A stretch of DNA of 64,000 nt from Quillaja saponaria (Eukaryota > Streptophyta > Magnoliopsida > Fabales > Quillajaceae), in contig CM055611.1 of assembly GCA_029379385.1 (NCBI GenBank), positions 1,798,001 through 1,862,000 on the forward strand, read 5' to 3'. How positions within the stretch are numbered: the stretch's first letter is position 1; the number at the start of each line of letters is the position of its first letter. The position numbers were made by a program, and so were the translations under genes. A model generated the notes under the pieces. That model saw only the letters and a list, made by a program, of their open reading frames with translations, was not told the DNA's origin and did no database searches. This document shows positions 11,887 through 25,269 of the stretch, piece after piece.

Positions 11887-14800
11887 CTAAATTAGAAAGA
11901 GAGGAGAAAAGCAGAGATTTTAGGAGGGTGCACACATCACACTTTCTCTTTGTGTTTGAACCCCAAACCTAGACGTTTGGTTTTCAAATCTATACCATCA
12001 AGCTATACGGGTAACAGGTAAGGATATACCTAATCTGGTAGTTATATTTCACTAGCTATTTCACTGCTCAATGCCCCTTCTCTGCATCCTTCATTTTGCC
12101 ATAGATGGTAAAAATAAAGGAGGTTTTCTCTACATCCTTGATTTTGTCAAAGACTCGGTTACAACAATATTGCCAGCCAAGCCCCATTCACGGAAATACC
12201 AGAGGAAGGCAAGCAAGTAAAAAACACTAAAAGAAACTTAAAGAAAACAAGAAAGTGCAGACCTTTAACAACCCCCGAAGAAGAAGAAATGAAGAGAGGA
12301 TTTTGAACCATCAATTTCACATATTGATCCAATCTTTGACTCGATCTTCTACTGCAGGCTCGGGATCACAGACCTTCAACAGGCTCGTATTCGTCCACCA
12401 CTAGGAGAAGTCTCTGATTTTGACTCATGGAGCATTTGATCTTGGATATCAGAGAGGAAGACTGAAGTTTGAGATTAGGGATTTTAGAGAGCGTTTGATC
12501 TAGGCACTGGGCAATGGGCAATGGGCAATGGGCATTCCTTCAAATTAGAGATTTCAGATCTGCCGTTCCATTTGTTTCAATAAAAAGAAGGAAAAAAATG
12601 TAGGAAGGGGAAGAAAAAAAAAAATTATAATAAGGTTTTTTTTAATTTATAATATAAACATATATATATATTTACAAATATTCTAAACATGAAAAAAAAA
12701 ATATAACATAATAATATTATGATCATAAAAATTAGATTTTTAATATTTATTTTAATCTATAGTATTTTTCAAATTAGAATTTATATTATTATAATTATTT
12801 ATAAATTATTAAATAAAAAAATTGAAACTTTTAATCTTAATTATTATTAGTATATAACTTGATAAATTATATATTTATTAATATAGAAAAGAATTAGAAA
12901 GAAAAATCAATAGATATAAAATAATATTATAATCATAAAAACTAGACACTTAATATTTATTTTAATTCATAATAATTTTTTAAAATTTTAATTCTTAAAT
13001 TTGATAAAAACTTGAAAAATTATGATTATTAGGAACTTATTAAATAAAATAATTATGAAATTCAATTTTAATTATTATTAACATATAATTATAAAAAACA
13101 ATTATAGATGTATTACTATTATTGAGAAGAATTAGTATATAAGACATTAATAATTCTAAAATAATTACAATTCTATTAATATTAAAATAGAGAAAATTTG
13201 AAAATATAATAATAATACTCTATTTGAAGTAAAATAACAATTAAACGTTATGTACTTAATAATAAAAACTCAAAATAATATTTTTTTTAAAAAAAAAACA
13301 TTGCAATGAAACCCCTTTTATGTATAACTAGGGAGGTAGCTCGAGTTGCAAAGGTTATGCAAAGAAGCATTGCATCTTAATAATTGTTATTGAATATTTT
13401 CATAAAACAAATAATACATCATAAAATTATTGTAATAAAAAACAACATTAGCCCATATGATTGAACCAGGGGTAGATTCTTGACATCATTCATGGTTTGG
13501 AATGCATTAGAGAGAGTATGTTAGCACCTCTAAAACAAACTAAAATAGGCAGGCTATTTGCAATTCACATCATTAAAAAAGACAAAGGAAATGCAGGCTA
13601 CGCTTCAAAGCATCTACTCTACAAAACATAAATACATTGCTTATCAATAAATTCAAGCATAATATTATTGAATAGACAGAGCAACATTTAATAAAAACAC
13701 TACAAATAAGCAATCACCATCCTATTTCACTTCAAAGTTACACCTAACCTTTTCAAACTAATAGCTCCTTTGTAGTACATAACACTGGGGAAAAAAAAAA
13801 TTATTAGAACCAAACAAAACCACCACTTCCTTCCTTTCTACTTCAAAATCAATGTATCCATCGGTTAGAAGTTCAAGATCAAACAATTTTCTATGAAATT
13901 GATACCAAATCTATAGTTCAAAATCAACTATAGATTGTCTAGCATAATGGAAAGGCTCCCTTCCAAATTAAATTCTAGATGAAAGTATGCTTGATTGTCT
14001 ACGATATTACTCATAGTCCTCATAGTCTTTTTTTCTTTTGTAAAGGTGATGAAGTTCATGTGTAACCTGTGAAATAACTATCTAAGACTTAATTCAAATA
14101 TCTAGAATGTTGGAACTTGGAACTATAATTTCAACATTCCAGGACAAATCAAAATCTTTGCTACACTATTTTCCCAAAAAGAGAAATGGAAAAGAAAAAA
14201 TATTAAGCCTGTTAGCTGAAAATGCATATCTCATTCATGGAAAAGTACTCATGATTCAATATAATTTCCCTCATATTCACCTTATCATATACCCTGTATC
14301 CATCCTTTGTTAGACTTGTTGAGAATACAATATAATACTATCCATCTTTGGAGATTTTGTTTTCTTCATCAAGCCAACAGATGTTGACAGCATTATCTAT
14401 TAGACCTTGCATTAAATAACATCCTAGTAGATACATTTTAGAATATACTTTTGTAAGCTTTAATGAATCAAAAATAAATAAATAACACTAAGCTTCAAAA
14501 GTAAAGAATAACATTGACAACCAACTCAATAAAATTGAAGGACAATTACATGTTGGTTACACATCTTGCAGAAAATACATGCTAAAATTAATTGACTGCA
14601 ACTTAACAATGTACTACTCCTAGAATTATGTTTTCGAGAAGCATAGAAATTATAATTCATTCCAGCACAAAGAGCTAGTGGTAAGCACTAAATAGACATC
14701 TAAATTAGATAAACCTCTTTGTATATTCGAAGTTTCCATAGATTGAATATGAATACTTACAAAAGAAGTGTTAGAAGTTATGATTATCTTAAAAATGAAT

Positions 14801-17800
14801 TTTGCAATATATTGTAAAATCATTCAAGAATAATGTTTTAAATTAAATGTTAACATGTATTGATGATAAAACTTAACATAAGGCTTCGGTTGAAAAATTC
14901 TCAATGGCTTATATTATTTGGATTTAGATCACCAAAAGCAAATATAATTACTATATCAAAATAATAATGGTAACCAATTGAATATCATAAACAAAGTCAA
15001 CAAACCTAAACTCCAAACAAAAAAAAAACAAAAAAGCAAAGGATATGAAACATACCATGACTCCTTGACTGTGAAAAAGTTCCAATTCAATATGTCGAAG
15101 AAATAATGTTGATATGAAGGAGAACTACATTTAGAGGAATCAAATTTTGAGAAATATACATAAGCTACTGCTCTTTTATTAAGTAAAAATCTTATCTACA
15201 TATACTTAATTATTTGAAAACAAAATTCCATATGATTTAAGTGTAAGGAGTTTTCATTCATGATAGGAGTACACATGTCATAATCAAAAAAGGGTAAAAC
15301 TTTCTTTCCTTCTTTTTTTGTACAAAATATGTTCAATTTGAAGCATGTTAATTCAAAAAATAACACTGAGAAAATTTCTTCTTATCTGTTTCTTTTCACT
15401 TAAATCTTATAATATATGCATAACTGATACGACAAACAGTTACAAACTGCATATTAGAAATCATACATGTTCACTTGGAAGGGGTCCACTAAATTCTAGC
15501 ATAGTAACCCAAGAGCATACATGAGAACTCTAAATCACATATAAGCATTTACATTAGCTCTTGCACTGCCAATTTGAATATCATCACGTACCTGAAATAT
15601 AGATAGTAGAACATAGATGTCGAACTCTAACATGGTGAATCTCTCTGTAGGAAAGGTTGTTGGATCCATGGACCATTATATATTCAACTCCTTTTATAAC
15701 TAAAATGTCACTTGTTGCAATTTGAAAATAATTAAGTAATTCCAATCAAATCAAATCCTAGGAACCTAAACTAACAATATCACTGATCAAAAAAGAAAAA
15801 TATGGAATAATAGGGAATACATTTGATCGAGAAGAGCAATATAGAGCAAAACTAAGCATCCCTCATAAATTATCTACAATCTAGCTAATTGATCATAATC
15901 CCTAAAGTACGTAGTACAACAAAAGTTAGTCATTAACTGAAGATGATAGTTGTTAATAACAGTAAGAAAAAATTTCTGCCTGATTACTTGAATAACTACA
16001 TAAGAATTCAATTCAACAAAAAAATGAAACAAAAGCTTACTTACATAAGTTTTCAAAATCATCATGGTTCATCAACTGTGCATATGCTTCTACCTTATGC
16101 AAGGTTGTAATATTGAAGTTCATATATCAGTTTAATAGTCCATATTACTAAGCATATTTATTTAAAGAATAAGTTTAAGAAATATTAAATAGGACAAAGA
16201 TCTCATGATTATAGCCAATAACATAGCATACAGTAGACGTAATATGCATTCCATAGAAACATGAATATAAACAATTACTTGTTCAAAGTAACTGGAATCT
16301 AGATACACAATATCTGTTAATAAAACTAAAAGGTTAAAAAGGAAGCATACAACATATGAAAGAACTGTACTTCAGGAACCCTTGCATAATTTAGTAGCAG
16401 AGTATATATAGTAGAAATAAACCAAACTAACTATTTGGCTCTTCTAATTGTATTTGGGGTTAGCCTTTGAAGCTTCCCAGCTTTGGCCAAGTTTTGTATG
16501 ATTATCATCAAAAACTTGGGAGACAATACAAACCTAACCCCCATTGCCAATTCAAAGATGATAATTTGGGAACTTATGTGATTCCATTTGGAGGTTGTTT
16601 CTATTAGGAATTCAACACCAACATTGTAAGAATTACCCTTTTCAATTGTAATATAAGGTAGGGTAATCTGAAATGCCATTTTGGCTTGTTTAATGTTCAT
16701 AGAACAAAGTGTGGTGATGGGCAGTGCTATTGGCGTGTGGATCAAGGTGGATTGTATCTCTATAACAAAGCTACAAATAATTATGACTTATATTTGGCCA
16801 AAGTGAACTTCATAATTTAATTTGTAAGAAAATAAGAAAATTCTTGTATTAACAATTTTTCTTTTTTTTTTTTTTGCCAATTTTGACATAATGACCTTAA
16901 AATGCAATCATGTAAATTGATTTTTTTTTTCATTGAGATTATGCATGATTGGCAAAAAAAAAAAAAAGACATGGAAATAACAATAGCAGATGAAATAAGA
17001 ATTACAATTAGAACAAAGTTGATTTTAGATCAAATTAAAGCAATTAGAAGTTAGAATTGGAACAAACATGCACTGCCTTCCAACTTCTTCCTAATTTCTG
17101 AAGGTCTTATGGGTCAAATGATCAAAATCAGCAAAACCCCAATTAGAAATTCAGAATAGGAAGGTGAAATCAGAGTTAAAAAGGGTAAAAGAAAAAAAAA
17201 AAGTTATTCAGAGATAGAGGTTCTAAATTCTCTAACGTAAATAAGGATCAAATTGTAATGCTATGAAGTTAGAATCATAACAAACCTGTTCTGCCTCATC
17301 TTCTTCCCGGTTTCTTCATAATTGAAATCTGATCAAAATGAGCAAAATCAAAATAAATATTTGGCATTGCCAAAAAATAAAAATCAAAATCAAAATCTTA
17401 AAGTAAAATTACAGTTAAGTGATAAAAATTTTCAGAGAGATAGGTAAGCCTTGAGCTGTCTGTATAGAGTTTTCGAAGCATAAATCTGAGAGGGGAAAAG
17501 AGAAATACCACAAATGAAGGCATCTCTATAAATACCACAAATCTGGAAATTTTGGAATTTATATCTTCTCGAAAACTTCACGCAAAGCTCAGTGTTTTTA
17601 TTTCTCAATCTTCAATCCCTTGCCAACTAAATGGATAAGAAGAAAACGAAGGCCTGGTTTAAAATTGAAGAATCATAAATATAGAGCTCCTTGAAAATTT
17701 ATTAAAAATTAATAAAGAGGAACAACTGGGACTTGAAAGAAAGGATGGAAGGAACATAAGGAAGAGAACATACCGTCGTCTGGTGAAGTTTGTATCTCAA

Positions 17801-19300
17801 AGAGCTGACTTCATTCTAGTCTAACCCTCTTTGATTCCACTATGTACCCTAAGTTCAACATTAACACCCATCATTTTTTAAGGAAACAAAGACCTTGTTT
17901 CATTCCTTAGCCTCTTCAGTTTTAGCTTTAAAAGAGGAACCTTGTAAACAATAAAGAAATCAAATAAATAAAATCTAAATACTGAAAGATCTAAAAACTT
18001 GAAAGACCCAACCTCCATGCAGCAAAGGATCAAAAATCTGAAGATCCCGAACGTGAATATGAACCAATGCTCACCAGAGAATTCTGGTTGTAACTTTCTC
18101 CATTTTTGTAAAGGAGCTTCTGTCAAGGGTAGAAAGATAGAGATGGCTTAGGAAATTGGTGTATTGGGAGGAAAATAAAACAAACCCGACATAAACAAAA
18201 ATGAAAGGAATTTCAACGACCCCTCACTTGCTCAGTCAAGGCCACCAACCGTTGGAGAGCTATGTTTCCTCTCCCTCACCAACTGCAAATCTCCCCAAAA
18301 TCCATCTTAAATCAAGGTCAATATCCTTCCTAAATCAGGAATTACTGGAAGAGAGGAAAACGAAAAAAGGAAAGTGAGAAGAAAGGAAGTCGCATATAAG
18401 GAAAGCAAAAAAATTGGCATTTGTGTTCTGCTTTCCTTAATTTAGGGCTTTGCCATACCAACGCCATTAACCCCCGTATCTTGAGCCAAAATCCCTCAAA
18501 ATCTGGCTATCCCGATTTTGTGCACATCCATTAACCACTGCTCCAAAGCAAAAACAATGAGATAAGCAACGTACATGAACAATTTCTCCAAAGGAATAGT
18601 GGCTACAGTGAGGGAAACCCCACTGTAGAATGTGGGCTCCCTCACAGAACCAGAACTTGCGCTTTTAAACATGTAATAGATAATACATAATAGATAATAG
18701 ATAATAGATATATATATTAAATCTTTTCACCAAGAAAATATATAAAAAAGAAATTAGTATTCTAATGGCTCTTTTTTTTCTTTTTTTTGGTGAGATTTTC
18801 AAAATAAAGTTGTAAAATAAAATTTGAATATTTTTATGGTGAGATACTCAATAACCGAAAATTTTGTACAACTTTGATTGAAGAAAACAAAAACAGGAGA
18901 TAAGAGAGTAAATTTAAAATAAAACATAATTTTACGTCTAATTTTTTGCCTCTTATATTAATTAAAATAACTTTTTTAACATATTTTTAAAACTGTGTAT
19001 TAGTTTCAGTTTGAGAGATATAATTTTATTTTATTTTGGTTAAAGATAGCAATATAATCTCTCTTAGTGTAATAAAAAGATCAACTTATGAATTAAAAAA
19101 TATATATTTTCTTTTTAAATTTTTTATCACAATTACATAATGCTAGTCGACAGCCTACAGTACCAAAATTATGTTGTACTCCTCCGTCACATAAAAAGTA
19201 GAACTAAGAAAAATATTTGGGTCAAACTAAGGGATGAGGGATTTTTTTTTATTTTATTATTATTTTTTATAGAAAATAAAATAAATTGAAAGAAAACATG
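11887..19300. other. CACTA interior, mostly non-coding
   Basis: No recognisable gene. 12600-13320 is very AT-rich. 13.3-17.0 kb is ordinary AT-rich DNA. 16858-16967 holds a small inverted repeat (a T-run plus gccaat, mirrored as attggc plus an A-run). 16431-16745 has a 104-codon minus-strand frame (MIHTPIALPITTLCSMNIKQ...) that resembles nothing I can name. 17-18.7 kb is richer in purines and looks like untranslated or promoter DNA rather than coding. 12505-12534 has the word ggcaatg in a short tandem (ggcaatgggcaatgggcaat). Confidence 0.5.
16858..16967. repeat. small inverted repeat with poly-T/poly-A arms
   Basis: A T-run followed by gccaat at the left and attggc followed by an A-run at the right are about 110 bases apart, giving a possible hairpin with loosely matching interior words (acataatg versus gcataatc). 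It may be a miniature element or chance low-complexity pairing. Confidence 0.35.
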
Positions 19301-19531
19301 TTAAAATCGCAAATTGTTAATTAGTGACGTAATTTTCGTCACAAATTCATCATAACTTATATTTCTTTTATCAACATATTTTTTCCGTCTCATAATTAAA
19401 GAATTTTTTTTTTAAATATATTATATAGTGAAGACTATTCCGTCGCTAATATATCACAATATCTGCATGCCATTAATTTACGTACCAAATTGCTATGTAG
19501 CAATAGATTTTATCTCTATTTTCTAGTAGTG
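19301..19531. repeat. CACTA right subterminal repeat region
   Basis: This contains copies of atcgcaaattg, cgtcacaaat and ccgtcgctaat similar to the left array, followed by the terminal ttttctagtagtg. It is shorter and poorer in repeats than the left array. Confidence 0.7.
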
Positions 19532-20118
19532 AAACATAAAAAAGACATTAATTTTCAACCCGCCAAATATTTCATCATTCAAGTTGCTAGACTGCTCAAC
19601 AAAGAAAGTGTTTTCTGCAGCAACTACCAAATCATAAGAAGAAATATCAACAGCAAATGTAAAAATCTAGACAGCTGCATTACGTTCCTCACTTCTTTGA
19701 CGCAGCAAACATTCCCATTCTTATCCAATGTTTCCAGAAAAAGGAACACGGTTTGGAAAATTAGACTCTGCATCACTAATTATTGCCCCTTTTTTTAACC
19801 ATCTAAAAAGTGTTGGAAAATGAGGTAGCAACAGCAGTTGACCTTTTTTTATTTTTGTAGACATAATTCTCACACTGTCTTTGATTCTTCCAATAATATC
19901 CTTCTGAATCTGGGTATTTGATATTGAATTTCCAATAGCCTGCTTTAAATGCTTTGCAGATGGTGCCAAGGGGGCTACCAGTTGGTTGTTCATAGTTTTA
20001 GAAATTGTAGCCCATATAGAATGGTATATAACTTAGTCCCATCACAATTGTTGCTCCCATGAAATTGGTTTTCCAGGACCAAAGATAGCCATAACACCTC
20101 CAACAAGCTTAGCAGTAT
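19532..20118 (-). pseudogene. NPF transporter pseudogene, middle part, split by CACTA
   Basis: The upstream half of the NPF copy whose 3' half lies at 7790-8315. It starts directly after the CACTA right end and, on the minus strand, corresponds to the segments RWLKKGAIISDAESNFPNR, SNTQIQKDIIGRIKDS (frame-shifted relative to the 34 kb gene, where the same DNA reads IKYPDSEEGYYW) and the cytoplasmic loop before the next helices. Homology to 34835-35425 is continuous but contains several frame breaks. It ends near 20118, just where the 34 kb gene begins the stretch before its IWWYTAKL motif. Exons 1 and 2 are missing to the right. Confidence 0.85.
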
Positions 20119-21365
20119 GTGGCAGACATCGAGAAAACCTCAGGTCTTCCAACATATGATGATTCTATCTTTCTATATTTTTTGCAAAAGGGAAAGTGAA
20201 GTCTTCTACTCAATTGCTATGAAGGAACCTAAAGCCAAAGCTATCAACTATTAAACAAAATGTTCATTAAAAGTATAAAAATTATTTCCCCAGAAATTTT
20301 CTCGTGTTTCTTAAGACTTAAGTAGTCATTATAAAATTCCAAATATATAAGTATAGCCTAATAAAAGTGGTGTGAATTGGATCGAAGCTCGGAAAAATTT
20401 AAATGAGTCAAAAATTAATTCGTCCTAATTCTCTCATGATAAAGTCAATACACATTTATGTTTATCGAAATGTCTAATGGGCTGTGACCTATCTAAAATC
20501 AATATCCTTTCAAGTTTCCATATATCCCACCTGTCTCCAAGTAAATAGCATGTTGGAAACAAATAAGAAGAATATTAATAATTTATTAATAACCACCAAG
20601 CCAAAGGCATTTTGTAAGTTTTTCCATTTACATGTAAATATATTTATTGTAATTTTATATAAATAGTATTAATATATTAAACAAATCAAGTTTGCGAATT
20701 TACAATGGAGTTTTATAAAATTTGTGCGTGACTCACTTGCTGAAGGAATTCTAAAATAAATTTTAAACTCTGATCCTTTAGAAACATAACCGAACTTGAG
20801 CCCTCAACAAACTTGTTTGCACAAAGATCTATTCATTTGCACTTACTGGTTGAACTTAACGCACCTATGATTTTGGGAGATTTGCACTGAAACCAAACAG
20901 ATGGCAAGTGCTTTTGGACCAGCCCCTTAAATTCTGGTTAGGTTGAATGACCCCGGCCCGTAGGATTAATTAGTTCTAAAATTTTGCACTGCATTCCATC
21001 AATACTATTTTTAGTAAATTACAAAACATTCCCTAGATTAAACTAATATTACACAAAATGCCTCATGTATTATTAATCAGGCCTGGCTTTCTTCTCAAAG
21101 GAACAAATTTTTTATTTCTTTTCTGAAAAAACAGCAAAGCTGACCCAACGGTCATATGACCGTTGGACCCGGCATTTAAAAAAAAAAAAAAAAAAAAGGA
21201 AAAATATTTAGGAAATATATATGGCCAGCTTTCAATATTATTTTTATATACAAAATCACATCTTCTTGCTTATGATTCCACTATAAAACAATCATTTCAA
21301 GTAACTATCATCCTCCCATCCTAGTTCTTCCTACAGCCTTCTTAATTGTTCGATAATCTATAGGA
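20119..21365. other. intergenic, no gene seen
   Basis: AT-rich DNA without supportable coding sequence. 20680-20850 resembles the dispersed repeat near 7400-7540. 21178-21198 is an A-run. Confidence 0.5.
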
Positions 21366-21930
21366 ATGGCCCGAATTGAGAAAACATAGTTGGCGAATAA
21401 ATCCAATTCACCTTGTTTATGTTGCGGTTCTTGTATAGGTACCATTATAATTCTAATTGTGGTTCTGTGGTTCTTGTGCTGGCCTTTTGAAGCCTTAAGG
21501 CCAGAGTAGGTTCAGTCATAGTGGAAGATCTTAGCATCAACTCTTCGTCATCGTCTTCGCCCTCCTTTAACATGAAACTTACTGCACTAATTTCTGTCAA
21601 AAACATAAACATTGGTAGTTTCAGGTTTCATAACAGCACCATGACAATCTTCTACAGAGGTGTTGATGTTGGGAAAGGTATTGTGATGAAGGGTTATATA
21701 AAGGGTCGATCTAGAAGTTTAATGTTACCGTGAATCTTAACTCGGCTAATGTTTCGACTAACTTGTTTCGGGATCTCAATTCTGGTATTTTGATGTTGAA
21801 TAGCCAAGCCAAAGTGAAAGGGGAGATACATAATTGCATCTTATTTTTTAATAAGAAGAAATCTGCTGACATGAATTACATCATGAATGTAAACACAACC
21901 AGCAAAGCCATCCAGATTTTGAAATGCTAG
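21366..21930 (+). pseudogene. LEA2/NDR1-HIN1-like (LEA-14 domain) pseudogene
   Basis: The plus strand shows the layout of the single-exon plant LEA_2/NHL proteins: a short N-terminus, one membrane helix (GTIIILIVVLWFLCW, about 21437-21480), and the extracellular LEA_2 domain (INSSSSSSPSFNMKLTALIS, FRFHNSTMTIFYRGVDVGKG, VNLNSANVSTN, SGILMLNSQAKVKGEIHNC), ending in the usual TTSKAIQILKC and TAG at 21928-21930. It is broken by a TAG at 21387-21389, eight codons into the frame, and by frameshifts near 21500 and 21712 (one base missing from an A-run). Intact relatives are membrane-anchored proteins linked to stress and defence. This copy cannot make the full protein. Confidence 0.75.
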
Positions 21931-24612
21931 TAAAATCCCCAAGTTTTTTTTAATGTAATAATAATGCATGGATCGAATCCCATTTTTTATTTTTTTTTTT
22001 ATTTTGCTTATTTATGATTTTCTAGGTGTAGCTTTGCTTCGTTTTAGTTCTTCTTAGTTTGTTATTTTTCATTGGACGTTAGCTTTGTTTTTGTAATCGA
22101 AAAGAAAAGATAGTTATAAGCAAATAGCATAGTCATATTTATATATTAGTAGAGCAGTCTCACGCATTCAGATAAATTTCTTTTATTTATTTATTCAAGG
22201 TCATAGAATCCACGTGGGAGACCATGTATTTGTTTAATTTCACATAATTATAAAATAAAATATTTGTGGATTTCTTTTTATGAAAATAGAAATGCATTAA
22301 TTAAAGACCTAATAGTGATATAATTTATACAAGCTATACATGTCGTCAATTTTCTAAAAACAATTTAAAATTAAAAAGAAAAACATAGTTGAAAATAATT
22401 ATAACTCACATCTCATGTAAGATGATTTTTTAATTTAATTAATTCATCTGTACATGAATTAATCCCGCAATAAACATAGCTAATTCATTATTTCAAAATC
22501 TAACGTAACAAAATAAAAATATAATGTTGCCATTGTATTATTTATTTATTTTCTCTAATTAGCAGGATTTTTTACGTTTGGAAGGGCATTGTATTTATAG
22601 TATCTCCTTCTGGTCAAACTTAAAAATATCTTGGACATAATCCATGTTATCCAACATTTTTTTATGTTTATGATAGTGGTGAAGACACTTTGCTATGGTT
22701 TAGCCAAAAAAGAAAAGACATGTCGCTATCAACTAACGAATGGACACCTCACTCCCCACCTCACTTATTATTATTACCTTTTGAAGTCTATTTGAATGTA
22801 AAGAATTGAAATTAAAATTAAAAATAAAAATTAGATTTTTTAATTTTAATTTGTATGTTTAATTTTTATTTTAAAATTAAAATTAAAAATAAAAATAAAA
22901 ATTTCGTTGAAATTTTCAAAAGTTGAGAAATAATTATAAAGCATATTTTTCAATTTGTATAGGTAAAGTTTAATATTTATAATTATTGTGTATATGTTAT
23001 TATTGACAATTTTTTATTTATGACAATACATCATGCTATAACATTGACCATCATTACAATAACTTTTACCATTCACTGTCGGCCCTTATTCACTAGAAAC
23101 TTTGTCCACCAATGGAGATTATTAATAGGAACTTAGGAGAAAGACGACAAGATTGTTGAAGGCTCTGCCAAGGAGATTGAAGGTAAAGTTATATATATTA
23201 TTCCATGCTCATATAGAACTCTCTTGATATATTTGCAATTTTAAATTTTGTTACAAATGTTGGAGACTTGGAGTCAACATTGATAGAAGAGATACCATAG
23301 TCCTTGCAAGAGAGTTTGAGTACATGGAAAAATTTCTTTGCACTTAATTAAGCATATAGCCTACTGAGTATAAATAGAATGACTTTACATTTCTTAATGG
23401 TGATGTGATGTCAAAAGTAATCTGCACATGTATAGCAATGCAATTGGGAAAAATAAAAGAAAAACCTCTATGTGGTAAAACTTAATTCAAAAATTGACTG
23501 TTGTCTATTAATTTTATCCCTCACCCATGTATGTAATTCTTGAATATTACCATTATATAAAGGTATGTATCAATTATTGTTTGAGACTAAGTCGCTGGGT
23601 AAGAGTTCATATCTAAATTTATGAGTTGATGGCATTGGCTATTAGATCATTCACGTCACATAGGGTAGATGGTACTTGAAATTGCCATTAACGTCAATTT
23701 ATCATTATAGGATAGATGTTATGTACGTACGTAGGTCACTTTTGATTCCCATTTGTATGCCAATAATTTGATTTTGGTAGTTTTCTATGATAGTTTTGAA
23801 ACTGAGCTCTATTGATTTAGTACTTCATTCATCATCTTGGCATGTGGCTATACTCTGCAATCATTATCCAAGAAAACAGAAAGACACAAGAAAACATAAA
23901 TAGTTGGCCAAATGTTGCATGATTGTCACAGAAACTCTATAATTGACTCAACTTTCAAATGTCATTATAGATGCTCGAATTAGCAGGGTCATCATGTTTA
24001 CTATTTTTTTTTTTTTTTCAGTTTATAAGTGTATGTGTAAATATATGTGCTCGAATTAGTAGGGTCAAGTAGGTTGTTTCATGTTTCCTTTTTTTTAGTT
24101 TGTAGATGTATGTAAATAGACGTGCTCAGCAGGGTCGTGTAGGTTGTTTCATGTTTATTTTTTATTTTGTAAGGTTTAGTTTGTAAGTGAATATATAAAT
24201 AGATGATATTTTTTTTATAATTTCAAATGTGAATGGCTATGTTTTAACATGTCAATGTGGTAAATCTCACGTTACTTAGATGTGGAGCTTATAGTATAGT
24301 ATATAATAATATGGGCTCACAACTCTTAATGCTAATTGTAGGTTTAAGAGTGTGACTCTAACATTTTATCAAAGTTAAGGTCTATTTATTTAAGAAGCCA
24401 GAAGAATACTATAATTCTTAAAAGACATAATATTATCAAACTAAATCTAACCCAATGACCGACAAACTTCCTCGGGCACATTATTATATAAGAGTGGGGC
24501 ATGAGGAAGCCCTTCTTCATGGGCCATTAACCACACAACAGGCCCTACTTTTATGGTTAGAACAGACAGCAAGTATTGGATATTGATCCTAAAATTCAGC
24601 CCATATTTTCAT
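21931..24612. other. intergenic, AT-rich
   Basis: No gene supported. 22800-22900 is a low-complexity stretch of aaattaaaa words on both strands. 23970-24205 holds an imperfect tandem repeat (listed separately). Confidence 0.5.
23970..24205. repeat. imperfect tandem repeat, about 75 bp unit, three copies
   Basis: Copies starting near 23970, 24047 and 24121 share gtgctcgaattag/cagcagggtc, gtaggttgtttcatgttt, a T-run and agtttgtaagtgtatgt. Spacing is 77 and 74 bases. Confidence 0.7.
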
Positions 24613-24935
24613 GCTGGAGTTGATTGGTTTTGGATTTCCAAGGGTGCTATATTCATTTGGGGATATCACATTTTGTGCTATACATAAACTTTTATAGCCA
24701 GTTGATCAACTTCAATTAATTCTATGTAACTTTTACTTCTCACAGGTTTGCTTGTAAACCTTAGTACTGTGGATTATGCATGTGTCCATCTTGGTGATTT
24801 TTTCACTGTGAAAAAGCCTTAGAAAAAGAGCTAGATATAATGAAAGCTGCAATTTTCTCACGGCTCGAATGTCTATATTGATGGTTTCAAGACCATCATA
24901 TTCTCCACTGTTATTGCAAGTGCAACATTGCATTT
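24613..24935 (+). pseudogene. NPF exon 1 and exon 2 relic
   Basis: 24613-24663 matches the orphan first exon at 37752-37801 (catgctggagtt, then tccaagggtgctat, then ttcatttgggg), although the donor G-T is now ggatat. A pyrimidine-poor acceptor and gtttgcttgtaaaccttagt begin an exon 2 remnant at about 24746 (compare gtttggttgtaagccacagt at 63338). The exon 2 copy keeps the start and the GFKTIIFST-like end (24880-24905) but has lost about 60 bases between them and contains stops. It shares that internal deletion with the 27.8 kb relic. No exon 3 follows. Confidence 0.65.
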
Positions 24936-25066
24936 ACTTATGACCTTAAATGGGATTTGCATGTGTTGAGGTCATGATTAAGGGCTAATTTCAAAATGAA
25001 TTTATAAAGAAATGTCATTTAGTTATGATTTATTCGCTCCATTTCGAGATCATTACTTAATCAAAG

Positions 25067-25156
25067 ATGGCTCTCATGCTCAAACAAAAAGGGTTACTGG
25101 GTTTGCTTTGTGCTGTCATTTTAGTAGGGGACTTCTTAGTAAAATCGAAGCTTAAG
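25067..25156 (+). other. candidate orphan exon with signal-like helix
   Basis: An ATG at 25067 opens a 30-codon frame reading MALMLKQKGLLGLLCAVILV and a short basic end, directly followed by a consensus donor (aag|gtaaga) at 25157. It looks like a first exon with a signal peptide or membrane helix. No partner exon was found downstream; it is possibly chance. Confidence 0.25.
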
Positions 25157-25269
25157 GTAAGATGTTTCAACTTTTTTTATTTTTTGGTCACTTTAACTTC
25201 ACAAATGAAATTTTAGGAAGATGACCACAACAATATGTATCTAACAATACCCAATGCATAGAAAGAAGC

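Larger units (their letters stand above)
8316..19531. mobile_element. CACTA (En/Spm-type) DNA transposon, 11.2 kb
   Basis: The left end reads CACTACCAGAAAA and the right end, on the opposite strand, reads CACTACTAGAAAA: 13-base terminal inverted repeats with one mismatch, flanked by an AAA target duplication. Both ends carry clusters of short subterminal repeats based on gtcgcaaat and gtcgctaat. The insertion lies in the coding part of an NPF pseudogene, and the flanks rejoin perfectly against the 34 kb paralogue. I see no recognisable Tnp2-type transposase core, so the element is probably non-autonomous. It carries a captured ORC5 exon (11631-11886) and large stretches of apparently captured non-coding DNA. 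Confidence 0.9.

Noticed and set aside
16431..16745. 104-codon minus-strand frame in the CACTA interior as a gene
   Set aside because: No motif, no splice context, and no similarity that I can name; too little support beyond an open frame.
20680..20850. A diagnosable transposon based on similarity to 7400-7540 and 41800-41940
   Set aside because: Shared words such as tttataaa-gtttga and cgagct-like strings recur, but no ends or target duplications could be fixed.
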